Made by a program: the position numbers and the translations under genes
Shown: positions 44,790-53,014 of the stretch, in pieces
Numbering within the stretch: the first letter of the stretch is position 1
Layout of the letters: every line of letters starts with the position of its first letter
Assembly (NCBI RefSeq): GCF_003732265.1
Contig: NZ_MOBK01000006.1
Coordinates: forward strand, 806,001 to 870,000
Source of the DNA: Pseudomonas brassicacearum
GTDB taxonomy: Bacteria > Pseudomonadota > Gammaproteobacteria > Pseudomonadales > Pseudomonadaceae
Length of the DNA: 64,000 bases
Direction of reading: 5' to 3'
The notes under the pieces: generated by a model
Seen by the model: the letters and a program-made list of their open reading frames with translations, nothing else
What the model was told of the DNA's origin: nothing
The model's database searches: none

Positions 44790-45459
44790 CACTTTCGAAC
44801 TCGATGCCCGGGGCTATCTGGGTGTGCGCGAGCAACTGGCGCTGCTCAGTCTCCCGCCACAGCTACGCCGTCGCCTGCTGAACAACGTCACCAAGCGCGT
44901 GCGGACGATGAGCCGTAAGCGTGTGCGTGATCAGCAGAACCTGGACGGCTCACCGTTCGAGGGGCGCAAGGGTTCTGGCAAAGGCAAAAAGAAGATGGAA
45001 GCCGGCCTGGCCAAGCTGATGCAGGTCACCCGCGTGAGTGCCGACGAAGCCGAACTGGGATGGCGTAACGCCCTGACCAGTTGGGTTGCAGCGCAGCAAC
45101 ACAACGGCGCCAGCGAGCGCCGCACCGCCGCGCAAATGCGCAAATGGAACACCGTTCCCGTTGGCCTGGCCGCCACTGAAAAGCAGGCCAAGCGTCTGCG
45201 TCGGCTGGGCTTCAAGGTTCGCCAGCAAGGCAAAAAGAGTCTCACACGCCCCTCCGTGGCGTGGATTCAAGAGCATGTGAACTACGCCAAAGCGGGGCTG
45301 CTGATCCGCATCTTGGATGACGAGAAAACCGAAAGCAGCGGCGCGCAAAGCTGGGAAATCACCTTGCCCAAACGCCAGTTCATCGGCGTCAGCACCGAGC
45401 GGGACACCGCGTTGTTGCTGAACCAGGTGCTCCAACAAATCCTTAATTCTCCCCGCTAA
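44779..45459 (+). CDS. S: Phage virion morphogenesis protein (gpS type)
   Basis: A 226-residue protein with a GTG start inside the end of gpR. Basic, with NVTKRVRTMSRKRVRDQQNLDGSPF, the recognisable gpS/virion morphogenesis pattern, and KQFIGVSTERD-like C-terminal part. It probably acts at the head-tail joining or tail terminator stage. Confidence 0.83.
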   Translation: MGRSTFELDARGYLGVREQLALLSLPPQLRRRLLNNVTKRVRTMSRKRVRDQQNLDGSPFEGRKGSGKGKKKMEAGLAKLMQVTRVSADEAELGWRNALTSWVAAQQHNGASERRTAAQMRKWNTVPVGLAATEKQAKRLRRLGFKVRQQGKKSLTRPSVAWIQEHVNYAKAGLLIRILDDEKTESSGAQSWEITLPKRQFIGVSTERDTALLLNQVLQQILNSPR

Positions 45460-45470
45460 CGAGGCACTGC

Positions 45471-46586
45471 ATGGCACTTGGCAAAGTCAGCGTAAACAAT
45501 CTCAATTTGGGCCAAGGCGCCGTGACTGAGATCGAGCGCTATTTCCTTTTCATCGGTACCGGCGCGAAGAGCATCGGCCAACTGATCCCGCTGAACAACG
45601 ACAGTGACCTGGACAGCGCGCTGGGCATTCCGGCCAGCGACCTGAAAACCCAGATCACCGCAGCACGCCTCAATGGCGGCGATCGTTGGGCCTGTCTGGC
45701 GGCCCCGATCGCGGCCGACAGCGACTGGTCCGAAGCGTTGGAAAACGCCCAGCAGCAAGGTTATTCGGTTGAGGGGGTGGTGATCACCAAACCGGTGACT
45801 ACCGGCGCGCAACTGTCGGCCATGCATGACGCGGCGATCGCGCTGAACAACACCTACGGGCGTCGGGCCTTCGTCATGGCCGCGAGTGCCGGCATCACCG
45901 TGCTGCAGACCTGGGATCAATACCTGGTCGAACAGCGGGCGATCACCACCGGCCTGGCCGCGCCGCGTGTCCTGGTCGTCCCCCAGTTGCATGGCAATGA
46001 CTTAGGCGTGCTGGCTGGCCGCTTGGCCAATGCTGCCGTGAGCGTGGCCGACAGCCCAATGCGCGTGGCGTCCGGTGCAGTGCTGGGCTTGGGCCCGGTG
46101 CCCGCTGACGTCGAAGGCGTGCCGCTGCCATCGGCAACCCGGGCCGAGTTGGATAAGGCGCGGTTCTCCGTGTCGCAGACCTATCCGGATTATCCCGGCG
46201 TGTTCTGGGGTGACGGCAACATGCTCGATGCGCCAGCCAGTGACTTTCAGGTGATCGAGTACCTGCGTCTGGCCGACAAGGCAGCGCGCCAGGTGCGTCC
46301 GTTGCTGATCCGTCGCGTGGGTGACCGTCGCCTGAACAACACCCCCAACAGCATGGCCGCCGCGATCAGCGCGTTCATGAAACCCCTGCGCCAGATGGCC
46401 AAGTCCGCCACGTTCGCCGGCCAGGTGTTCCCGGGCGAGATCGAAGCACCCAAGGACGGCGACATCGTCCTGGTGTGGCACAGCAAAACCAAGGTGGAGG
46501 TTTACATCAAGTTCCGCCCGCTCAACTGCCCGAAAGACCTGACGGCCAACATCGCCCTCGACCTTTCCACCGACGATTCGGAGTAA
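45471..46586 (+). CDS. Contractile tail sheath, DUF2586 (HP1-like)
   Basis: 371 residues. The opening GKVSVNNLNLGQGAVTEIER and RLADKAARQVRPLLIRRVGDRRLNN fit DUF2586, the sheath-like protein of HP1-type phages rather than P2 gpFI. It forms the contracting outer tube around the tail tube encoded by the next gene. It follows gpS by 12 bp. Confidence 0.85.
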   Translation: MALGKVSVNNLNLGQGAVTEIERYFLFIGTGAKSIGQLIPLNNDSDLDSALGIPASDLKTQITAARLNGGDRWACLAAPIAADSDWSEALENAQQQGYSVEGVVITKPVTTGAQLSAMHDAAIALNNTYGRRAFVMAASAGITVLQTWDQYLVEQRAITTGLAAPRVLVVPQLHGNDLGVLAGRLANAAVSVADSPMRVASGAVLGLGPVPADVEGVPLPSATRAELDKARFSVSQTYPDYPGVFWGDGNMLDAPASDFQVIEYLRLADKAARQVRPLLIRRVGDRRLNNTPNSMAAAISAFMKPLRQMAKSATFAGQVFPGEIEAPKDGDIVLVWHSKTKVEVYIKFRPLNCPKDLTANIALDLSTDDSE

Positions 46587-46592
46587 CCCCCT

Positions 46593-47042
46593 ATGTCACG
46601 TATTGGCGGCAAGAACTTTGACGTGAACCTGGGCGATCTGCTGGTTCACGTCGAAAGCTGCACCCTGGATATCACGGACAACACCGCGGTGGCGCAGAGC
46701 GGCGGTGTCCCCGACGGGCACGTCGACGGCGACGTGTCGGGCAGCGGGGAAATGGAGTTCGACACCAGCAACTTCAACCTGCTGATCGAAGCCGCTCGCA
46801 CGGCTGGCAGCTTTCGCGAGCTCGAGCCATTCGACTCGATTTTCTTTGCCAAGGCCGGCGACGAGGAACTGCGTATCGAGGCGTTTGGTTGCAAGTTGAA
46901 GGTCTCGAGCTTGTTGAGCATCGACCCGAAAGGTGGCGAGAAATCCAAACACAAGGTGCCCTTTGACGTCACCAGCCCAGACTTCATTCGCATCAACGGC
47001 GTGCCGTACCTGGCCGCCGCCGAGATCGAGGGGCTGCGCTGA
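46593..47042 (+). CDS. Tail tube protein, DUF2597 (HP1-like)
   Basis: 149 residues starting SRIGGKNFDVNLGDLLVHVE, which fits DUF2597, the HP1-type tube protein. Beta-rich with GVPDGHVDGDVSGSGEMEFD. It lies immediately after the sheath gene, the usual order. Confidence 0.85.
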   Translation: MSRIGGKNFDVNLGDLLVHVESCTLDITDNTAVAQSGGVPDGHVDGDVSGSGEMEFDTSNFNLLIEAARTAGSFRELEPFDSIFFAKAGDEELRIEAFGCKLKVSSLLSIDPKGGEKSKHKVPFDVTSPDFIRINGVPYLAAAEIEGLR

Positions 47043-47254
47043 TGGGGGATTGGCTCGACAACGCCAAAGCGATCGAGGAGCTGGAACGTGAGCGTTCAAT
47101 CGCTGCCCAGCTCGCCCAGCCGCGACCTTCGGGGCCGAGCCGATCCCACTGCCGAGACTGCGACAACGAGATTCCAGCTGCGCGCCAGGCGCTTGGCGGG
47201 ATCTTGCGTTGCGTGCCATGCCAGTCAATTTTTGAGATAGAGGTTCGCCGATGA
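47042..47254 (+). CDS. TraR/DksA-type zinc-finger protein
   Basis: 70 residues with the C4 motif CRDCDNEIP...CVPCQ near the C-terminus, the zinc finger of phage TraR/DksA proteins. Its family binds RNA polymerase secondary channel. It overlaps the tube-gene stop and the holin start. Confidence 0.88.
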   Translation: MGDWLDNAKAIEELERERSIAAQLAQPRPSGPSRSHCRDCDNEIPAARQALGGILRCVPCQSIFEIEVRR

Positions 47255-47457
47255 GCACGAATCAGGCCGCTCAGGACACCGCCATTGTATTCCTCAAGGC
47301 GTCACCGGCAATCGGCGTGGCCGCTACCGGTGTGACAGGTGCCATCGACTGGTCAGCGGTAGCCTACATGCTGACCGCGCTCTACATGGTGCTGCAGATC
47401 GTGCTGCTGGTCCCCAAGTACCGTCAGATGCTGCGCGACTGGAAGGGCAAGTTATGA
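47251..47457 (+). CDS. Phage holin
   Basis: 68 residues with two predicted membrane spans (about 17-33 and 35-55; VYMLTALYMVLQIVLLVP) and a basic tail. Size, position before the lysozyme and 4-bp overlaps on both sides identify a class II-type holin. Confidence 0.82.
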   Translation: MSTNQAAQDTAIVFLKASPAIGVAATGVTGAIDWSAVAYMLTALYMVLQIVLLVPKYRQMLRDWKGKL

Positions 47458-47981
47458 ACCTGCGCACCAAGATCGCCACCGGCGCCATTGCGCTGGTCAG
47501 CGCTTCCTTGCTCGGTTTTCTAGGCCAATGGGAAGGAGAGGGCCAGAACGTCGTCTATGCCGACCAACTGGCCCGGGGGCTGCCGACGGTGTGCAAGGGC
47601 ATCACCCACCACACCAGCCCCTATCCGGTTGTGATTGGTGACTTCTGGTCAGACGCTCGCTGTGACCAGGTGGAGCAGCTGGTGATCGAGAACAACCAGC
47701 TGCAGCTGGCCGACTGCATCACCAATCAGCAAGTGGGGCAGAAAACCTTCGACGCGCTGAGTAGCCACGCGCACAACTTCGGCGTGCCGACGACGTGCGC
47801 CAGTCGTGCGGTCGGCCTGATCAACGCCGGACGCATCGCGGAAGGCTGCCAGGCGATGGCCTGGGCGCCGGATGGCAAAACACCGGTGTGGGCCTTCGTT
47901 ACCGACGCTCAGGGCGGCAAACAGTTTGTTCGCGGACTGCATGCGCGGCGCCTGGCGGAAGCGAGCCTGTGCGCGCAATGA
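47454..47981 (+). CDS. Phage lysozyme (GH24), signal-arrest type
   Basis: 175 residues. The N-terminal hydrophobic segment (KIATGAIALVSASLLGFLG) looks like a signal-arrest-release anchor, not a cleaved peptide. The catalytic region has the Glu in QWEGEG (E27 or E29), Asp (D37) and Thr (T45) in ADQLARGLPTVCKG. It cuts peptidoglycan once released into the periplasm. It overlaps the holin and the Rz gene. Confidence 0.88.
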   Translation: MNLRTKIATGAIALVSASLLGFLGQWEGEGQNVVYADQLARGLPTVCKGITHHTSPYPVVIGDFWSDARCDQVEQLVIENNQLQLADCITNQQVGQKTFDALSSHAHNFGVPTTCASRAVGLINAGRIAEGCQAMAWAPDGKTPVWAFVTDAQGGKQFVRGLHARRLAEASLCAQ

Positions 47982-48445
47982 CCATTCAACCGGTGCGCCT
48001 CTTCCTTTTTCTTCTGCTGTCCGGGCTGCTGGTCTGGTTCGCATTTGACCAGGTGCGCGATCAGCTCGACACCGCGCGCCGCGAACGCGACGACGTACAG
48101 CGTGAGGTTACTGACCTGCGCGAAGCGGCCCGAATCAGCGGTGAGAAGTTGGCCTCACGCGATGCGATCGATCTTCAACGTACCCAGGAGCTGAGCCATG
48201 CGCTCAATCAAAACGATGACCTGCGCCGCGCTGTTGACGATGGCCGTCAGCGGCTGCGCCTCGCCGCCACCTGCAGCACCGTTACGCACGCCCAATCCGG
48301 CGCCGGCCGCGTGGCTGATGCAGACACCGCCGAACTCACAGCAGACGCTCGATCGGATTATTTCACCCTCAGAAATCAGCTTGCCCTCAGTCGGCAAATG
48401 ATCCTGGGCCTGCAGGACCACGTGCGCAGGATCTGCCTGCGCTGA
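47978..48445 (+). CDS. Inner-membrane spanin (Rz-like)
   Basis: 155 residues: a short N-terminus, one membrane helix (FLFLLLSGLLVWFAFDQV) and a long periplasmic coiled coil (DTARRERDDVQREVTDLREAAR). This is the inner subunit of the two-component spanin that fuses inner and outer membranes. Start at the ATG overlapping the lysozyme stop. It carries the Rz1 gene nested in another frame. Confidence 0.85.
   Translation: MTIQPVRLFLFLLLSGLLVWFAFDQVRDQLDTARRERDDVQREVTDLREAARISGEKLASRDAIDLQRTQELSHALNQNDDLRRAVDDGRQRLRLAATCSTVTHAQSGAGRVADADTAELTADARSDYFTLRNQLALSRQMILGLQDHVRRICLR
48198..48401 (+). CDS. Outer-membrane spanin (Rz1-like lipoprotein), nested
   Basis: A 67-residue protein wholly inside the Rz gene in another frame. 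It has a signal peptide ending in the lipobox AVSGC, then a Pro-rich segment (SPPPAAPLRTPNPAPAAW). That is exactly the Rz1 pattern and explains the nesting. It would pair with the Rz-like coiled coil in the periplasm. Confidence 0.8.
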   Translation: MRSIKTMTCAALLTMAVSGCASPPPAAPLRTPNPAPAAWLMQTPPNSQQTLDRIISPSEISLPSVGK

Positions 48446-48483
48446 GCCTCACCATTTTTGAATCCCAAACGGAGCAAGACCCG

Positions 48484-48771
48484 ATGAGCGAAACACGCGA
48501 TATCACCCTGGAAGTCGGCGACAAAGAATTCACTTTCACCCTGTCGCCCCAGGACGTGACCAAGTACTTCAACGCCTTGACCCAGAACAACAAGGTCGCC
48601 CCAGCCAACAACCTGCTGGTTAACACCGTGAAGCAGGAAGAGCGCGCCAGCCTGAAGGCACTGCTGGGAAATCCGGTCATGGTGATGACACTCGCCGGCA
48701 CGCTGGTCGAGGAATACGGCCCGGACGTTGAAGTCATCGTAAAAAAGCCCTCGACCACGCTGAGCGCCTAA
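48484..48771 (+). CDS. Tail assembly chaperone, frame 0 product
   Basis: A 95-residue acidic protein (MSETRDITLEVGDKEFTFTL). Position before the tape measure and a slippery heptamer near its end mark it as the short form of a G/GT or E/E' style chaperone. It keeps the tape-measure protein soluble while the tube grows on it. GGAGC lies upstream. Confidence 0.8.
   Translation: MSETRDITLEVGDKEFTFTLSPQDVTKYFNALTQNNKVAPANNLLVNTVKQEERASLKALLGNPVMVMTLAGTLVEEYGPDVEVIVKKPSTTLSA
48741..48747 (+). promoter_or_regulatory. -1 programmed frameshift site A_AAA_AAG
   Basis: The zero frame reads GTA AAA AAG, so the heptamer A AAA AAG is in exactly the register for tandem -1 slippage. Shifted, reading continues KALDHAERLSEDGLGQL with no stop, through to the stop at 48935. 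The fused product would be about 150 residues. Confidence 0.75.
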
Positions 48772-48794
48772 GTGAAGACGGACTCGGTCAACTG

Positions 48795-48935
48795 ATGACC
48801 TTGTCCAGTCGCTGGCTGCCTGGCGCTGAGCCCACACCGGAGGTGATGGGCGCGGCCAAGTGGTTGGAGGACGAACACTGGAGACGCATGGAAATCGCCG
48901 TGGCTAACGGCATCGCTCATGCACTGAACGGATAA
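48795..48935 (+). CDS. Tail chaperone extension ORF (DUF6890-like)
   Basis: 46 codons from an internal ATG, MTLSSRWLPGAEPTPEVM through HALNG. The open frame extends upstream without a stop to the slippery site at 48741, and the upstream part is protein-like, so it is probably mainly made as the C-terminal half of the frameshifted chaperone. It resembles the small DUF6890 proteins annotated here in HP1-like phages. It ends 7 bp before the tape-measure gene. Confidence 0.7.
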   Translation: MTLSSRWLPGAEPTPEVMGAAKWLEDEHWRRMEIAVANGIAHALNG

Positions 48936-48941
48936 ATACAC

Positions 48942-50924
48942 ATGGCTGACCGCGCTGCTCGCCTGGCCTTCATCTTGAGTCTGACCGACAAGGTCACCGC
49001 GCCCCTGGGCAAAGTGAAAATGGGGTTTTCCGACCTTGCCGAAAAGAGCGAAAAAAACATCAAGACGATGGGCCTAGGGCTGGGTGGCATGGTCGGTGCC
49101 GGTGTGGCCATTACCGAATCTTTGGCGCCGGCGCTGGAGATGAACCGCGCCCTGGGCGAAGTCCGTTCACTGGGCGTGGCTGAGGATGCGTTGTCCGCGC
49201 TCAATCAGCAGGCGTTGGAGTTCTCGGTTACTTACGGCGAAAGCGCCCGGGACTTTGTCGCCTCGGCGACCACCGTAGAGGGCGCCATCAAGGGGCTGAC
49301 CGGCAACCAGTTGGCGGTGTTCACCAATGCTTCGGACGTAATGGCCAAGGCGACCCGGACCGATGCCGAAACGATGGGGCATTACGTGGGCACCATGTAC
49401 AACCTGTTCAAGGGCCAAGCCGATGCCATGGGCAAGGGCGAATGGGTGGAAAAACTCGGCGGCCAAACAGCGCTGGCGGTGCAGCTGTTCCGCACTGACG
49501 GCGCGCAGTTGAAGGACGCCTTCAAGGAAGTCGGCTCGATCGCCACCACCGCCGGCGTCGACCTGGCCGAGCAGTTCGCGGTGATCGGCTCCCTTAGCAG
49601 CACCATGGAAGGTGGGGACGCCGGCGGCATCTACAAATCATTTTTCGAGAACATCGGCGGTGCGTCGGAAAAGCTGGGGATGAAGTTCGTCGACCAGAAC
49701 GGCAAGTTGCTGCCGATGCTCGACATCCTCGACAAGCTGGAAGGCAAATTCGGCGACCTGAACAGTGCCAGCACCGGCGCCAAGCTGATCGAAGCCTTCG
49801 GCGGGGAGGGCGCCCGCGTGATCACCGCATTAACCAAGGACACCGACCGCCTGCGCAACGGGATGGACCAACTGGGCAAAGTCCGAGGTCTGGAGAATGC
49901 CGAGAACATGGCCAAAGCCATGGTCGATCCGTGGCAACAGTTCGCCGCTGCCGTCGAGTCGTTGCGCATCGCCTTTGGCCAGGTGCTGATTCCGATCCTG
50001 GCACCGCTCATGGATAAGCTGGTGGGCATCGGGAAAACCCTTAGCCGCTGGACACAGATTTTTCCGAACATCACCCGCGTGATCGGCATCACCACCCTGA
50101 CAATTTTGGGCATCGTGGCCAGCATGTCGTTGCTCACCCTCGTGGTCGGGATCGCCCGAACCACCTGGCTTGGGTTGGTCACGGTGTGGAAAGTGGTCCA
50201 GCTGCTCAATCTGCGCACCGCTGCAGGGTTCGTACTGCAGAAGCTGGCCATCCTGGCCTATACCGGCGTGATCTATGGGCTGAGCGCTGGCCTGGCCGTC
50301 ATTCGCGGCGCCATGCTGCTGTGGCAGGGCGCGATCTGGCTGGTCAACTTTGCCCTGACCGCCAACCCGATCGGCGTCGTAGTGATGGGGATTGCCGCCC
50401 TGGTCACGCTGGTCATCGCCGCCGTCTACTACTGGGACGAATGGACCGCCGCGCTGCTCAACAGCGAGGCGTTCAAGTGGATCAGTGACCAGTTCAAAAC
50501 GCTGTCTGACTGGTTCGGCTCCATGGGCGGCTGGTCGAGCATGGCCAAGGGCGCGTGGGACAGTATCGTCGACGTTTTTTACAAGGCCATCAACAGCCTG
50601 ATCGAAATGATCAACAGCATCCCGGGCGTGAACATCGAAGCGCGTTTTGGCGGCATGCCGGAAGTGCCCGGTGTCGACGCGGCGGTGAGCGCGGCCAACG
50701 CCGCCAGCACCGCGCAGAAAACCCAGCAGACCATCAATGCGGCGATCCCCAGCCTTTCACCGTCGCGGGCCTCTGCTGTGCCCCCGGGCGGGTTGCTGAC
50801 CAGCATTCAGAACACCAGCAACCAGAGCAAGGGCACCCACGTTGAAAACGTGAACATCCACACCGCCAAGCCGCTGACCCCGTTGGAGCTGGAAAACATG
50901 GTCGCGATGGGGGTAGGCGGATGA
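48942..50924 (+). CDS. Tail tape measure protein
   Basis: A 660-residue protein. The N-terminal helical part contains EMNRALGEVRSLGVAEDALSA, followed by the TP901-type core (AGVDLAEQFAVIGSLSSTMEGG). Hydrophobic helices cluster mid-protein (about 370-510), expected for a protein that enters the membrane during DNA ejection. Length sets the tail length. It overlaps the next gene by 4 bp. Confidence 0.9.
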   Translation: MADRAARLAFILSLTDKVTAPLGKVKMGFSDLAEKSEKNIKTMGLGLGGMVGAGVAITESLAPALEMNRALGEVRSLGVAEDALSALNQQALEFSVTYGESARDFVASATTVEGAIKGLTGNQLAVFTNASDVMAKATRTDAETMGHYVGTMYNLFKGQADAMGKGEWVEKLGGQTALAVQLFRTDGAQLKDAFKEVGSIATTAGVDLAEQFAVIGSLSSTMEGGDAGGIYKSFFENIGGASEKLGMKFVDQNGKLLPMLDILDKLEGKFGDLNSASTGAKLIEAFGGEGARVITALTKDTDRLRNGMDQLGKVRGLENAENMAKAMVDPWQQFAAAVESLRIAFGQVLIPILAPLMDKLVGIGKTLSRWTQIFPNITRVIGITTLTILGIVASMSLLTLVVGIARTTWLGLVTVWKVVQLLNLRTAAGFVLQKLAILAYTGVIYGLSAGLAVIRGAMLLWQGAIWLVNFALTANPIGVVVMGIAALVTLVIAAVYYWDEWTAALLNSEAFKWISDQFKTLSDWFGSMGGWSSMAKGAWDSIVDVFYKAINSLIEMINSIPGVNIEARFGGMPEVPGVDAAVSAANAASTAQKTQQTINAAIPSLSPSRASAVPPGGLLTSIQNTSNQSKGTHVENVNIHTAKPLTPLELENMVAMGVGG

Positions 50925-51238
50925 GTCTCTACATCGATCTGTTGATCACCGATAACGACCTGACCCTGGACCCCTCCAGTCAACCGCTGCTGATCGATGA
51001 CCGGGCCAGCATCGCCCAAGACATCGGACACATGATCCGCGAAAGCGGGCTGCTGGTGACGCAGGTCGCCGAGCGCGATCGCTTCCGACAAGCCGACTGC
51101 ATCCAGCAACTGGAACTGCTGGTTGAGGCGGACGTGCGCCTGGTACCAGGCACCGTGCGGATCCTTGAAGAAGGGAAGGGCCGGTACCTGGTCACCGCCA
51201 AAACCGTTGAATTCGGATCTGTCGAGGTAGTGCTGTGA
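50921..51238 (+). CDS. DUF2590-like baseplate/tail protein
   Basis: 105 residues starting SLYIDLLITDNDLTLDPS, which fits DUF2590 of HP1-like phages. By position and size it is a gp25/W-like baseplate wedge component. ATGA overlaps both neighbours. Confidence 0.8.
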   Translation: MSLYIDLLITDNDLTLDPSSQPLLIDDRASIAQDIGHMIRESGLLVTQVAERDRFRQADCIQQLELLVEADVRLVPGTVRILEEGKGRYLVTAKTVEFGSVEVVL

Positions 51239-52410
51239 GTGACGTAGATTTCAAACAGGCGTTGAGTGACGCCGGTATTCCGACCACTGAGGCCAAGCTG
51301 CGCGCTGCCTGGGAACTGGAAGTCGTCGCCCAGGGCAGCAAGTTGAGCAACACCAGCGCCTGGTCGCCGTTCTGGCGAGTGATCACCGCTCTGGTCACCA
51401 AACCGGTCATGTGGCTGATCGATTTCATTGCCGGCACCGTGTTGCCGAACTTCTTTGTGAAGACCGCCACCGGTGCCTGGTTGGACATGTTGGCTTGGGC
51501 GGTGAACGTCACCCGCAAGCCAGCGACCAAGTCTGAGGGGTTGCTGCTGTTCACCCGCAGCGCACTGGCGGGGCTGCTGGAAGTGCCGGCCGGCACTCGG
51601 GTGCAGTCGATCGCGATCAACGGCAACGTGTACGAGCTGGTGACGGTGGCAGCGGCCAGCTTTGCCGATGGTGAATCCCTGATCCGGGTGTTGGCCCGGG
51701 CCAAGCAAGCGGGCAGCGGCTTCAATCTCGCACCAGGTTACTTTTCCATTTTGCCGGAGCCGGTGCCCGGGGTTGTCCAGGTGGTGAACGCTGACGGCTG
51801 GCTGAGCCAACCCGGCGCAGATACTGAGCCCGACGACGAGCTGCGCCTGCGCGTGCGCAACCAATTCTCAGCGGTGAACCAATGGCACACCGACGCCGTG
51901 TATCGCGCCATGATCGCTGTGTTCCCGGGTGTGCAGCCCGATGGCGTTTACTTTGAGCACAACGCGCCCCGGGGCCCCGGCAGTGCCAATGCGTTCGTGT
52001 TGTTCGAAGCCGATTCGCCGGCGGATACCTTCCTGGCTGAAATCAACCACTACATCCGCGACCAGGGCAACCATGGGCACGGTGACGACCTGCTGGTGTT
52101 GGAGATGCCCGCCACGCTGCACACGGTGAGGTTGACGATCTGGCCCAAGGCTGAAGTCGGTGCCGAGCGCTGGCCCGCGTTGAAATCGGACATCGAGCTG
52201 TTCATCCGCGCCGCGTTCCGTGAGAGCACGGCCAGTGACTATCAGCCGACGCTGACCCACCCCCAGTCGCGGTTTTCTTTCAGCCGGTTGGGCGAAGAGC
52301 TGCACCAGCAATTCCCGGGCATCGACTCGCTCGACTTTGACAATGCGGACATCATTTCCAAGCTGACCATCCCGCGCCTGTCCGAGGTTGAGGTGATGCT
52401 GAATGCTTAA
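51235..52410 (+). CDS. J: Baseplate J/gp47-family protein
   Basis: 391 residues, GTG start overlapping the previous stop. The central segment ARKPATKSEGLLLFTRS-like and GVQPDGVYFEHNAPRGPGSANAFVLFE fit the baseplate J family. It forms the baseplate wedge that triggers contraction. Confidence 0.88.
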   Translation: MSDVDFKQALSDAGIPTTEAKLRAAWELEVVAQGSKLSNTSAWSPFWRVITALVTKPVMWLIDFIAGTVLPNFFVKTATGAWLDMLAWAVNVTRKPATKSEGLLLFTRSALAGLLEVPAGTRVQSIAINGNVYELVTVAAASFADGESLIRVLARAKQAGSGFNLAPGYFSILPEPVPGVVQVVNADGWLSQPGADTEPDDELRLRVRNQFSAVNQWHTDAVYRAMIAVFPGVQPDGVYFEHNAPRGPGSANAFVLFEADSPADTFLAEINHYIRDQGNHGHGDDLLVLEMPATLHTVRLTIWPKAEVGAERWPALKSDIELFIRAAFRESTASDYQPTLTHPQSRFSFSRLGEELHQQFPGIDSLDFDNADIISKLTIPRLSEVEVMLNA

Positions 52411-53014
52411 GTTGAGCCTTCCGTTCTGGCTTGACGGGCCGGAGCTGGCCAAGCTGAAAGCGGCCGCACAAGCCTGGTGGATCAAGGTCGAAGGCTGGCT
52501 GCACTGGCCGTTGCTGCAGATGGACGCCGAGACCTGCCACCTGAGCGTGCTCGATCTGCTGGCCTGGCAGCGCGACATCCAGCGCTTTCACGGCGAGCCC
52601 GAAAAGCTCTACCGCCGGCGCGTGAAGTACGCGTTTATCAATGCCGTGGACGCGGGCAGCACGGCCGGCATGGTCCGCATTTTCGAACGCCTGGGCGTCG
52701 GTTATGTGGAGATCCAGGAGCGCCTGCCGGACCTCGATTGGGACGTGGTCCTGTTGCACCTGTCCGACACGCAACTGAGCGAAAACCCGGTGCTGCTGCG
52801 CGTCCTGATGCAGCAATACGGGCGCACGTGCCGGCGCTATGACTTCGTCACGATCACCCCCGTGAAGCTGAACATCGGCGTGGCCGATCTCAACGACGAC
52901 CAACAAACCCTGACTGCCACCCTGGACGACAGCGCCAGTCGCCTGGTCGTGATCAACGAGCTCGCATTGCTCACCTTTTTGAACAACCCGTTTAGGAGCA
53001 CCCATGGGAGCTAG
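52403..53014 (+). CDS. I: Tail protein I-like baseplate protein
   Basis: A 203-residue protein next to gpJ, overlapping it by 8 bp, where P2-like phages place gpI. The phrase DLLAWQRDIQRFHGEPEKLYR is shared with phage tail protein I. It links wedge and fibre. Its stop overlaps the fibre gene by 11 bp. Confidence 0.82.
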   Translation: MLKLSLPFWLDGPELAKLKAAAQAWWIKVEGWLHWPLLQMDAETCHLSVLDLLAWQRDIQRFHGEPEKLYRRRVKYAFINAVDAGSTAGMVRIFERLGVGYVEIQERLPDLDWDVVLLHLSDTQLSENPVLLRVLMQQYGRTCRRYDFVTITPVKLNIGVADLNDDQQTLTATLDDSASRLVVINELALLTFLNNPFRSTHGS

